NCBI RefSeq assembly: GCF_014699035.1
Contig: NZ_JACXAA010000009.1
Coordinates: forward strand, 1 to 64,000
Origin: Spirosoma validum
Lineage (GTDB): Bacteria > Bacteroidota > Bacteroidia > Cytophagales > Spirosomataceae
DNA: 64,000 nucleotides
Reading direction: 5' to 3'
Position numbers and translations under genes: made by a program. Position 1 is the first letter of the stretch. Each line of letters starts with the position of its first letter. Shown here piece by piece: positions 44,835-53,355 of this stretch. Under the pieces are notes generated by a model. That model searched no databases. It was given only the letters and a program-made list of their open reading frames with translations, and had not been told where the DNA came from.

Positions 44835-44942
44835 GTGGAGTCAGGTTCTAAACCTGACTCGGTGAGGTTTCTCAAAACCGAACCACTGTGAATCGCTCGG
44901 TTTTGAGAAACCTCGCGGGGCAGGTGTAGAACCTGCCCTCAC
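44835..44942. repeat. Dispersed multi-hairpin repeat element (GTG...CAC)
   Basis: A 108-bp element: GTCAGGTTCTAAACCTGAC (44840-44858), then GAGGTTTCTCAAAACCG (44864-44880) with its exact complement at 44898-44914 (17-bp stem), and GGCAGGTGTAGAACCTGCC near the end. The outer ends GTGGAG and CCTCAC-like pair. It is 72 bases past the stop of the serine-hydrolase gene. Confidence 0.85.
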
Positions 44943-45013
44943 TAATGTACTAAACTCCGTGTACTCTGTGCCGCAACGGCGAACCGCTCTGTGGTTAAAT
45001 AACTTTTTACAAA

Positions 45014-46153
45014 CTACTGTTTGTTCTGGCGTTGCTCTTTTTTGTACGGCTCGTACCCTAGAAACGCCACTGTCGACGGAGTAAATCCCATAAACTGCTT
45101 TGTGATCTCGCCAATCAAGCTCAATCCGTTGAACGAATTGGTAAAATACACAACGGCATTCTGAGTTTTGCGGTTGCCCACTACGTAGCATCGGTACGTT
45201 TCGTTATCGCCCCAGTGCCAGAAATAATCGCCGGTTGACTGATGTTCCAGACCAAAACCTAATCCCCAGCTCAGCGTTGGCGAAAGCGCATCGGCGGCAC
45301 CGAATTTTTGGGGTAATTTACCCTGCGGTGACAACATCTGATCGACGGTGCCCGCTTTTAAACCGGTTGGGGTTAAAATAGCCAGCAGAAATTTAGCGTA
45401 ATCATCGGCGGTCGTTTGTAGGGAATAAGCGGTATTAGCCTGATTGGATTTGTAATGATCCTGGGATTTGCTCTCTTTATCATGAGCAAACGCAAAATTG
45501 CTGTCGAAAGCGGGGTTCCAGACGTAGCTGCTGCGGGTCATCTTTAACGGGGTAAATACGCGCTCTGTCATCAGCTCGTTAAGCGCTTTGCCCGTGATTT
45601 TTTCAATCACTTTTTGCAGATAAACAAAACCTTCGCCGGAATAACCGAAGCGTTCATTGGGCGTAAACGACATGGCCAGCTCGGACGATCGTCGGTTTTT
45701 GCGCCAGTTTGGAAATCCTGACCGGTGACCCAGGACCATTCGGGTCGTGATTTTCTTGTACCGTTCATCCGATGCTACGTCCGGATAGAGAAGGTATTGA
45801 TACAGTGGTTTATCCAGATCAAGTTTGCCTTCTTCCACTAACCGGAGCACGGCATACGCAAAAACGGGCTTACTGAGCGAAGCCGCATCGAAGACCGTAG
45901 CCGACGTAACGCGCTGGGTCGAATCGGCTTTGGTCAGTCCGTAACCCTGACTGTAGTAGGGTTTATTTTGTCGAATGATGGCTATGGAAAGGCCCGGTAC
46001 GTGAGCGCCTTCCAGTAGCGACGTAATAAATTGATCAATCTGGCGGGGCGATATAGCTGCTGGCTTCGGTTGACTTAAAGCTATTGTTAGGGGTAAGCCG
46101 ATCAGAATGAGCGATAAGGTTCGGGTTCGACAAATGCGGAGAAGTGGGTTCAT
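45014..46153 (-). CDS. Serine hydrolase, beta-lactamase (class C-like) family
   Basis: A 379-residue exported protein from ATG 46151-46153, which opens a signal peptide MNPLLRICRTRTLSLILIG; the longer frame adds an improbable leader. The catalytic SxxK motif is in FDAASLSKPVFAY, a Tyr-Ser-Gly motif FGYSGEGF replaces the usual YxN, and FWHWGDN has the HxG element. The family contains esterases, D-aminopeptidases and lactamases. An ordinary penicillin-binding role is not established. Confidence 0.88.
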   Translation of the reverse strand: MNPLLRICRTRTLSLILIGLPLTIALSQPKPAAISPRQIDQFITSLLEGAHVPGLSIAIIRQNKPYYSQGYGLTKADSTQRVTSATVFDAASLSKPVFAYAVLRLVEEGKLDLDKPLYQYLLYPDVASDERYKKITTRMVLGHRSGFPNWRKNRRSSELAMSFTPNERFGYSGEGFVYLQKVIEKITGKALNELMTERVFTPLKMTRSSYVWNPAFDSNFAFAHDKESKSQDHYKSNQANTAYSLQTTADDYAKFLLAILTPTGLKAGTVDQMLSPQGKLPQKFGAADALSPTLSWGLGFGLEHQSTGDYFWHWGDNETYRCYVVGNRKTQNAVVYFTNSFNGLSLIGEITKQFMGFTPSTVAFLGYEPYKKEQRQNKQ

Positions 46154-46240
46154 TGCGTAAAAGAAGGTGGCTATGCGTAGCAAAGATGCCGATAAATAGA
46201 ACGCTGGTGCACGCAAATAGCCAGTACTTCCTGATCACCG

Positions 46241-47236
46241 TTAAGCCATTATAACCGAAGCCGAGGATCTGCCATGCTGGTGTTGCGACGGCGTCTGTCC
46301 CGTGAATTTCTTAAACGCAATGGAAAAGTGTTGGGAGTGTTCGTAGCCTAACCGATCCGCCACTTCATCGACGCTGAGCGCGTGGTGACGTAACAGCTGA
46401 CCGGCATAGTCCATGCGCAGTTTACGCAGGTAATTGAACACGGTCGTATCGAACAACTGCTTAAAGCCTTTCTTTACTTTAAACTCATTCAGCGCGCAGA
46501 AACGGCTCAATTGAGCCAAAGAATGGTCTTCCAGGAAATTTACTTCGAGGTACGCTTTAAGCTGATACAGCTTTTCGACTTCCTGAACCGGGATATCCTC
46601 CGTACAAACAGCAGGCTTCCGAAACTGATCGATCTGCAAGGCTATTAACTCCAGCACGCGCGACTGAATCAGCAGGTTGCGCATAGGACCTACAGCCCGG
46701 CAATTGTGAATATCATCGATCAGACAAAGCATTTGTGGCGTAATGGTCTGCGTTCCGCATACGCCGGAGAACGGGCGTTCATGTTCCAGATCGTTCAGAA
46801 TGGCTTCGCTCCACGTATCAGAATGACCGATTGACGAAGCGAAAAAATCTTTCTTTAAGTCAATCAGGAGCATCGAAAGGGTCTGGCCGCCTTTGATGTG
46901 ATTGACGTGACCTGATTCGGGCGAGTGAATGAGGTTATGTGTTCGGCTACGCATGGGTAGCTCATGAGAAAGCCCTTTAAACCGGGAGTGGATTGCGCCT
47001 TCCAAGACAAAATTGATGCTGATCGAGTCGGCCGGGGTTGGATCAAAAAGCGTAAAATCAGCACCTGTCTGCCAGTGCATGTTCATCACCTGCAGATGCG
47101 GGAACGTCGTGTTTTTTACGTGTACCTGTCCGGCTTCAGGATGCCGAAAGTAAATGCCCTCGTCCTGTGTTATGGGCTGACCCATCATCAGAGCGGGGTC
47201 GAAAATGGAACTGGCCTGAAGCACAGGATTAGTCAT
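46241..47236 (-). CDS. AraC family regulator (PchR-like)
   Basis: A 331-residue regulator. The first 230 residues form a beta-rich sensor domain (FRHPEAGQVHVKNTTFPHLQV, quoted FRHPEAGQVHVKNT) and the last 100 an AraC-type HTH with LAQLSRFCALNEFKVKKGFKQ and GYEHSQHFSIAFKKFTGQTPS. It resembles PchR-like activators. It is transcribed away from the unknown gene at 47603, across 366 bases with 21-bp direct repeats that might be its binding site. Confidence 0.88.
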   Translation of the reverse strand: MTNPVLQASSIFDPALMMGQPITQDEGIYFRHPEAGQVHVKNTTFPHLQVMNMHWQTGADFTLFDPTPADSISINFVLEGAIHSRFKGLSHELPMRSRTHNLIHSPESGHVNHIKGGQTLSMLLIDLKKDFFASSIGHSDTWSEAILNDLEHERPFSGVCGTQTITPQMLCLIDDIHNCRAVGPMRNLLIQSRVLELIALQIDQFRKPAVCTEDIPVQEVEKLYQLKAYLEVNFLEDHSLAQLSRFCALNEFKVKKGFKQLFDTTVFNYLRKLRMDYAGQLLRHHALSVDEVADRLGYEHSQHFSIAFKKFTGQTPSQHQHGRSSASVIMA

Positions 47237-47490
47237 TGGAAGGGTGCCGACACGTAGTGAGGTTGCTACGGAATATGCTTTGCTAAATTAATTGAACAGT
47301 CAGTCAATCGGGAACGGGCGTGTCACGAACTGAGAGGCCCATCGTATAAACTGGGCATTGCCATACCTGAACTGTTGTCCCCTATTTGTCCTATCCTCGA
47401 GCTGAGACAGCAGGTTATGTTTCCACCTTCATCAAATGTAGTCGGGCGGGTTCGGTTCAATGATACGTAACAAAGTGTCCCACTATCATA
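47237..47490. other. Divergent control region, distal half
   Basis: No coding frame is credible. It holds the promoter of the leftward AraC gene, which I could not place, and T/C-rich strings such as GTCCCCTATTTGTCC. The rightward half is listed separately. Confidence 0.4.
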
Positions 47491-47556
47491 ATCCATTGCG
47501 CGTAGGTGGTTATCCGTTGCACGTAGGCAGCAACGGCCCTCAGTAGCTGAATTTTG
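47491..47556 (+). promoter_or_regulatory. 21-bp-phased direct repeats and near-consensus -7 box
   Basis: ATCCATTGCGCGTAGGTGG (47491-47509) and ATCCGTTGCACGTAGGCAG (47512-47530) agree at 15 of 19 positions, 21 bp apart. GAATTTTG (47549-47556) differs from TAnnTTTG at one base and begins 18 bases after the repeat. The layout closely copies that at 7178-7244. Spacing of two helical turns fits a LytTR dimer or an AraC protein. Confidence 0.5.
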
Positions 47557-47602
47557 TCCCATCAAACGCTACTGACGGCGCTGATTTAGAACCACACCCC
47601 CA

Positions 47603-48193
47603 ATGAATACAATTTACGACACAAGCCGACCTGCTGAACATGCGCCAGCTTCCATGCGGTTCAACCATTTTCTGATGACCGGTCTAGGCGAACCGCATCC
47701 CTGGAGCGCTAACCACACACCCGTACTGACTGCCAGCGCGGCCGATCTGCTTTTCGGTATGGGGATGACATGTATCGAGATTACGTTCGACGGCCACACC
47801 CGGACGTATACGGATTTAGGTGTCTGTCGGTTTACCGAGGGCGGCACGACACAGCTTTGGTATCTTGATGCGGGGCTCGGAAACGGCGATTACCTGTCCA
47901 TCGGCCTTTTGGGCAACGGTTCTGGAAGCTATTCGTTTGGCACCGACTTGTCTGAACGTACGGGCATCAGCATCGTAACGTACGGAATAGGGCAATCCAT
48001 TTATTCCTCCTACTACGCCCATTCTCCAAAGACGGATAAGCCATGCCTGACACAGGGACGAGTCGATGTTGAGCTACCTGATTGCAGTCGACTGGCTCGG
48101 TTGACATTTTCAGGTACTGTACTCCCGATGGATCGAACAGATGGATTAGGCCAGGCTGTACCCATCAGTGGTCGTCTGTGTCTGGCCTGCTAA
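47603..48193 (+). CDS. Hypothetical protein, no recognised family
   Basis: A 196-residue protein without signal peptide or membrane helix. It is rich in Gly, Thr and Ser and in short beta-like stretches (TCIEITFDGHTRTYTDLGVCRF, quoted TCIEITFDGHTRTYTDLG; LLGNGSGSYSFGTD). Six Cys occur, two of them at the very end (RLCLAC). It could be a secreted beta-protein exported by a non-classical route, or cytoplasmic. It starts 47 bases past the box-like GAATTTTG. The next gene downstream is the broken PKD lipoprotein, on the same strand 93 bases away. Confidence 0.6.
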   Translation: MNTIYDTSRPAEHAPASMRFNHFLMTGLGEPHPWSANHTPVLTASAADLLFGMGMTCIEITFDGHTRTYTDLGVCRFTEGGTTQLWYLDAGLGNGDYLSIGLLGNGSGSYSFGTDLSERTGISIVTYGIGQSIYSSYYAHSPKTDKPCLTQGRVDVELPDCSRLARLTFSGTVLPMDRTDGLGQAVPISGRLCLAC

Positions 48194-48286
48194 ACCAAGT
48201 TTTAAATCAGAATATCCTCATTTCTTTCGCTTCGGCAAGAGCAACTAATTTAATCAATCACATTCTTTTCAAATTCAAACCATACC

Positions 48287-49834
48287 ATGCAATTCGCTAA
48301 ACAAGTTTCGCACACGATATGTAGCGCCTTTCCGTCGACGCATTCGACCGTTTTTGTCCGTCATTTTCAGCTTCGCAACCTAGCCATTCTCTTTATGTTG
48401 ACCAGCTTATTTCTGACCAGTTGTAAGCATGGCTAACCTGAACCTCAGCCAACCCTGGTCGCCAATGCGGGTGCAGACCAAACCGTTCAGGTTGGCCAGC
48501 TCGTGACGCTCGATGGTACAGCTTCCCGAGATCCACAAGGTCTACCATTAACGTATCAATGGACAATTATTCGCAAACCCGCCACGAGTGTCAACGCTAC
48601 GTTGGCAGGACCCACGACGGCAAAACCAACGTTTATGCCCGACGAAGTTGGCGAGTATGAACTAACCATGACTGCCTCGAATGGAAAAGATACCCGGTCC
48701 GACAACGTACTGGTTACGGCCTCAGCAGCGCAGCCCATGACGATCAACGCCGACATTACGGTACAGACCATTCTCGACGATCGGATCGCCAACCCCAATT
48801 TGCCTGATTATATCGTAACCAAAAGTATTGCGGTGAAGCATGAACTGACTATCCGTCCGGGCGTGGTTATCGCCTTTGAGCGCGACGTCCGGTTCGACAT
48901 CAATGCAAACGGGGGTATTTTGATCGCCAAAGGGACGGCGGATAAAAAAATACGTTTTGTTGGCGTAAACCCGACGAAAGGCTACTGGGCCGGTATCATG
49001 GTCTACTCGGGCAGCAACGCGAACGTACTGGAACAGGTTGAGGTGTTACAGGCCGGTAGTCGCACATTGCTGGATAACAAAAAGGCGGGAATCACGCTGT
49101 TCAAAGAAAGCCAGATTGTGCTGAAAAACTCGTTGATTGCTCAGAATGATGGCTATGGTCTGTTTGCAAATGAAGAGGCCATTTTACGGGAATTTACCGC
49201 CAATACATTCAGTGCGAACACCGAAGCGGGTATTCTTCTCGTGACCGATAACGTAGCAAAACTGGATGCAGCTTCTGTCTTTACCAACGGAAACGGACGT
49301 AACGTTATCGAAATCAACGGCGATTACATTGGCGAAAATGGACAGAGCGCTGAGATTATTTGGGGTGGCTTTACTGATAAAACACCGTACCGTTTACTAA
49401 ACGACGTAGCGGTTCGGTCAGGCTGGAAACTGAATCCTGGCGTGACGGTTGAGGCCGGGCGTGACATATCGATCCACATTAATGAATCGGGCTATTTGAC
49501 TGCTAAAGGGACGGATACGCAGAAAGTACGCTTCACTGGAGCCGGTACTACGGCGGCTTACTGGAAAGGTATTCTCTGTCTGTCGGCCAGTGCCAAAAAT
49601 ACCATCGAGAATGCTGAAATCCTGAATGCGGGAAGCAGTTCACTGGCGGCTGGAAATCGCGCCAATCTATTACTCTACGGGGATAGCGTGCTGATGTCGG
49701 TTCGTAAAACGCGCATCGGCGGGAGCGGAGGGTACGGAATCTACGTTGCCTCCGGCGCTAACCTGAACGACGACGCAACCAACAGCAATACGTTCGATGG
49801 CAATGCGCAGGCAAACGTCGAACACGAAAATTAG
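48287..49834 (+). pseudogene. PKD / beta-helix lipoprotein gene interrupted by an in-frame TAA
   Basis: From ATG 48287 the frame gives 49 codons: a signal with lipobox (IILFMLTSLFLTSCKHG by sense; lipid Cys at 47). Codon 50 is TAA (48434-48436). In the same frame translation continues without a break for 465 codons: PEPQPTLVANAGADQTVQVG opens a PKD-like domain (to about residue 145), followed by a right-handed beta-helix. A single base change (for example GAA to TAA) would explain it. A GTG at 48503 could start a shorter product but would cut the PKD domain and lose the signal. Confidence 0.85.
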
Positions 49835-49863
49835 TAATGTCAGAATCAAACTGGTTGATCGAC

Positions 49864-49891
49864 GCGCCTTCGGCTCATGAGCCGAAGGCGC
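49864..49891. terminator. 28-bp perfect palindrome between convergent genes
   Basis: GCGCCTTCGGCTCATGAGCC starts the 28-base palindrome. It is 29 bases past the beta-helix gene stop and 18 before the outer-membrane-protein stop, so it can end both transcripts. T-rich after on the plus side. Confidence 0.8.
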
Positions 49892-49909
49892 ATTTTGCTG
49901 ATTATACGT

Positions 49910-50584
49910 TCAGAATGTGTAGGCCAGTTGGGTTTGCAGACTGAGCTCAAAGGAAGGATCATGGGTTCGTGATCCGCCCAATTGCCCGAAATTGTAAGTC
50001 CAGACGGGCTGCGCCATGAACGTATACTGATCTGTTAGTTTATAGCGAATACCGGCTCCCAGTAATAGGTGAAAAACCGGACTGGCGTTGAGCGGAACAA
50101 GCCGTAGATTTTGGGTAGACTCGCCAGCTCGTGTGACCAGTACGCGCGACGTCAACGGGAAATCGGTGAGTAAGCCAAACGAAAAATAGGGCGATAGCCG
50201 CTGCTGGTTAGCGTAATAGTTGAGTAGCAACGGGACACGGAAAACGCGCTTACGGAGGGTTACGCTACCTTCGCCCGCTAAGGGTTGCCGACTCTGGCGG
50301 ATGGCAACCTGCTGAAACCAGATACCCGACGAAACCGACCAGCCGGGTGCGTAGGTATACAGAACCGATAGGCCAACAGAGGGACCGAATGCCCAACGAC
50401 TCCCATTTACATAAACAGGTTCCACCACCTGTCCATCGCTTTCCGGGTAGAAATAGCGGTTGCCGTAATTCGTGTGAGCGAGCGTTGGCGAAAGGGTAAC
50501 CGAAACCGACAGATTCCGCTGTCCACAAACCTGAGTAGCCGAAAGAATCACGAAAGAAAAAAGGAGAACCAGATTCCTGTTCAT
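49910..50584 (-). CDS. Outer-membrane beta-barrel protein
   Basis: A 224-residue protein from ATG 50582-50584 (signal peptide MNRNLVLLFSFVILSATQVCG). The strands alternate polar and hydrophobic residues with aromatic girdles (WAFGPSVGLSVLYTYAPGW, FMAQPVWTYNFG) and end in ...QTQLAYTF, a terminal Phe typical of barrels. It resembles the porin/OmpW-like PorT family style. Function unknown. It converges with the broken PKD gene. Confidence 0.8.
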   Translation of the reverse strand: MNRNLVLLFSFVILSATQVCGQRNLSVSVTLSPTLAHTNYGNRYFYPESDGQVVEPVYVNGSRWAFGPSVGLSVLYTYAPGWSVSSGIWFQQVAIRQSRQPLAGEGSVTLRKRVFRVPLLLNYYANQQRLSPYFSFGLLTDFPLTSRVLVTRAGESTQNLRLVPLNASPVFHLLLGAGIRYKLTDQYTFMAQPVWTYNFGQLGGSRTHDPSFELSLQTQLAYTF

Positions 50585-50672
50585 AACGAAACCCTCTGTT
50601 TCAAGCTGGCAAGATACGTGTCCAATCGAATAGTCGGTTAACTTAGCCCGAAAATTACCGCCTGTATCCTTC

Positions 50673-51596
50673 ATGCTCTTTTTAGCGCTTAGTATTCTGC
50701 TTTCGGTACTGCTGCTGTTGAATTTTCGTGTCTTTCCGCGCTACGAAATCAATACGTTCCAGGCCATTGTATTCAATTATCCCGTGTGTTTTCTGACGGG
50801 TTTGTTTCTTTTACCAGCCGGTCAGTCGTTCACGATCGATTTCTCGCAAACCTGGACCTGGCTGGCATTCGGACTGGGCGTAGGGTTCATATTGACGTTT
50901 TTGCTGTCGGGGGCATCTACGCAACGCATGGGGATTACCGCTACATCGCTGGCCAATAACCTGTCATTAGTAATTCCGGTTTGTTTCAGTTTGTTCATCT
51001 TCCGTACGGGCGGCAAGGTGTTCGATACGTTGAATTACCTGGGTCTCGTGCTGGCGGTTATTGCCGTGGGGTTAAGTACATACAAGAACGAACCGGCTGA
51101 ATCTGCCTCATCCGCCAGGCCGACGACCCGTCGCCTGGGCGCTAACGTACTGTTACCAATCGGTGTTTTCCTGTTTTACGGAGCAACAAACACCATGATC
51201 AATTACATGAACCTGCATTACATTCCATCGGCCGATAAAACCATTCAGGTAACGCTGACCATGGTAATCGGTGCTATCGTGGCTGGATTGGTGATGCTGG
51301 TTATACGATTGGTTCAGAATAAAGAGACCTTCCAGCCCCGAAGCCTGATTGGGGCCGTTACGTTGGGCATTCCTAATTTTCTAAGTTTCTATACGTTAGT
51401 GATGGCGCTGTCGGCTTTTGAGGGAAATGGCGCGTTTGTTTATCCACTCTACAACATTGGCGTTATTCTGCTGGCCGCGTTGCTGGCCGCTCTGTTTTTT
51501 CGGGAGCAGCTCTCGACGGCCAATAAAATCGGACTGGGATTAGCCGTGCTGGCTATCGGCCTGATTTCATGGCAGGAACTGGCAGCCATTGCGTAA
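50673..51596 (+). CDS. DMT-superfamily transporter (EamA-like)
   Basis: A 307-residue protein with ten hydrophobic segments in two five-helix halves, the DMT pattern (FLALSILLSVLLLLNFRVFPRY, quoted FLALSILLSVLLLL; and GIPNFLSFYTLVMALSAFEGNG in the second half). It has no clear EamA motif, so the subfamily is uncertain. Divergent from the barrel gene by 88 bases. It may export or take up a metabolite. Confidence 0.8.
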   Translation: MLFLALSILLSVLLLLNFRVFPRYEINTFQAIVFNYPVCFLTGLFLLPAGQSFTIDFSQTWTWLAFGLGVGFILTFLLSGASTQRMGITATSLANNLSLVIPVCFSLFIFRTGGKVFDTLNYLGLVLAVIAVGLSTYKNEPAESASSARPTTRRLGANVLLPIGVFLFYGATNTMINYMNLHYIPSADKTIQVTLTMVIGAIVAGLVMLVIRLVQNKETFQPRSLIGAVTLGIPNFLSFYTLVMALSAFEGNGAFVYPLYNIGVILLAALLAALFFREQLSTANKIGLGLAVLAIGLISWQELAAIA

Positions 51597-51662
51597 CACG
51601 TACCACTAACGTAACAGTAGGGGACAACTGACAGTCTGCTTTTCACACCAAATAGTAGCTCT

Positions 51663-53321
51663 ATGCGTAACGTAGTAATCATTTTTCTGTTACTGAGCGG
51701 ACTGACGATGTCGTTTATGAATCATCGGTCCGTTCCCACTCAACAGCAAGCAAGCAGACCTAATATTCTCTGGATTACCTGCGAAGATATGTCGCCCCGT
51801 TTGGCCTGTTACGGGGATAAAGAAGTGAAAACACCGAACCTCGACCAGTTGGCGGCTGAGGGCGTTCGCTACTCGCACGTATACAGCACAGCAGGCGTGT
51901 GTGCGCCCAGCCGGTCAGCCATTATCACAGGTATGTATCAGACGTCCATCGGTACGCAGCACATGCGCACGGTGCAGCTCACGCCCGAAGCCAGCCAGTA
52001 TTTTGGTATGAAAGGCTATTCGGCCGTCCTGCCGGAAGCGGTACGTTGTTTCCCCGAGTACCTGAGAAAAGCGGGGTATTACTGCACTAACAATGATAAA
52101 CAGGATTATCAGTTCCTACCACCCGTTACGGTCTGGGACGAAAGCAGCAAAAAAGCACACTGGCGCAACCGGCCAGGCGACAAGCCGTTTTTCTCGGTGT
52201 TCAACCTGATGATCACGCACGAATCACAGCTCTGGTCACGAAATAACGAATCCTTGCTGGTACGTCCTGAAGACGTAGACGTTCCCGCTTACTACCCCGA
52301 TACCAAAACCGTTCGTCACGATATTGCCCGGCACCTCTCGAACGTAATGCGTATGGATTCCATCGTCGGAACGATCATCAGGCAACTGAAAGACGATGGC
52401 CTCTACGATAACACGATCATTTTTTTCTATTCGGACCACGGCGATGGGCTACCGTTCGTAAAGCGGGAACTCTACGATCGGGGGTTACGGGTACCAATGA
52501 TTATCCGGATGCCGGAGAAATTCCGGGTGAAGGGTAGCAAACCGGCCGGAAGTATCGACGATCAGCTGATTAGTTTTGTCGATTTAGCGCCCACCATGCT
52601 TTCGCTGGCCAATCTACCTCTGCCAACGTATTTACAGGGACAGGCGTTTCTGGGAGAGAAGAAAGCAGCTGCACCCCGAAAATACATTTTTGCCGGTCGG
52701 GATCGAATGGACATGCCGGTCGATCGGGTACGGGCCGTTAGTGATGGCCGGTACAAATACTGCCGGAATTTTATGCCCGAAAAGCCTTTTTACCAGGATG
52801 TTGACTACCGACTCAGCATCCCGATGATGAAGGAAATGCTGCAACTGCGGGACGAAGGGAAACTGAATGCCACGCAGATGATGTGGTTCCGGAAAACGAA
52901 GCCTGTCGAGGAACTGTACGATACGCAGACCGACCCGAATGAGTTTACCAATTTAATCGATAAACCAGCCTACAAGGCCAAGCTTACAGAGTTGCGAGGA
53001 CAAATGGACGCCTGGCTTAAAAAAGTTGGCGACCGATCTGCTGTTCCAGAAAAAGAGATGATCAAACAGATGTGGAATGGCGCTTCGGAACCGCCCCGAA
53101 CGGCTCAACCCGAAATAGTCATGGCGGGGAATGCGGCTACCATTCGTTGCGCTACGCCGGGCGCGTCGGTCGGTTATGTGTTGAAACAGGGCGCTGATCA
53201 GCAGAACGTTTGGCAAGTGTATGGTGGAGAAAAACTAACGCTTCAGACGGGTGATTCACTACGTGTTGTTGCGCAACGGATTGGGTACTTACCTAGTGCA
53301 GCCGTCAAATTGAGAAAATAA
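51663..53321 (+). CDS. Sulfatase, N-sulfoglucosamine sulfohydrolase-like
   Basis: A 552-residue exported sulfatase with signal peptide. Cys80 in AGVCAPSRSAI is the CxPSR site that becomes formylglycine; ILWITCEDMSPR gives metal ligands and YSDHGDGLPFVKRELYDRG the DH pair. The domain style (SPRLACYGDKEVKTPNLDQLA) matches heparan N-sulfatase (S1_8). The last 75 residues form a CHB_HEX_C-like beta domain. It precedes a second sulfatase by 34 bases. Maturation needs a formylglycine-generating enzyme, not in the window. Confidence 0.9.
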   Translation: MRNVVIIFLLLSGLTMSFMNHRSVPTQQQASRPNILWITCEDMSPRLACYGDKEVKTPNLDQLAAEGVRYSHVYSTAGVCAPSRSAIITGMYQTSIGTQHMRTVQLTPEASQYFGMKGYSAVLPEAVRCFPEYLRKAGYYCTNNDKQDYQFLPPVTVWDESSKKAHWRNRPGDKPFFSVFNLMITHESQLWSRNNESLLVRPEDVDVPAYYPDTKTVRHDIARHLSNVMRMDSIVGTIIRQLKDDGLYDNTIIFFYSDHGDGLPFVKRELYDRGLRVPMIIRMPEKFRVKGSKPAGSIDDQLISFVDLAPTMLSLANLPLPTYLQGQAFLGEKKAAAPRKYIFAGRDRMDMPVDRVRAVSDGRYKYCRNFMPEKPFYQDVDYRLSIPMMKEMLQLRDEGKLNATQMMWFRKTKPVEELYDTQTDPNEFTNLIDKPAYKAKLTELRGQMDAWLKKVGDRSAVPEKEMIKQMWNGASEPPRTAQPEIVMAGNAATIRCATPGASVGYVLKQGADQQNVWQVYGGEKLTLQTGDSLRVVAQRIGYLPSAAVKLRK

Positions 53322-53355
53322 AGTACCTTGATCCTCCTAAACTCTACTGATTTTT

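Noticed and set aside
48503-49834. Independent gene starting at GTG 48503
   Set aside because: It would begin inside the PKD domain and lacks a signal; the frame upstream shows the true lipoprotein start.
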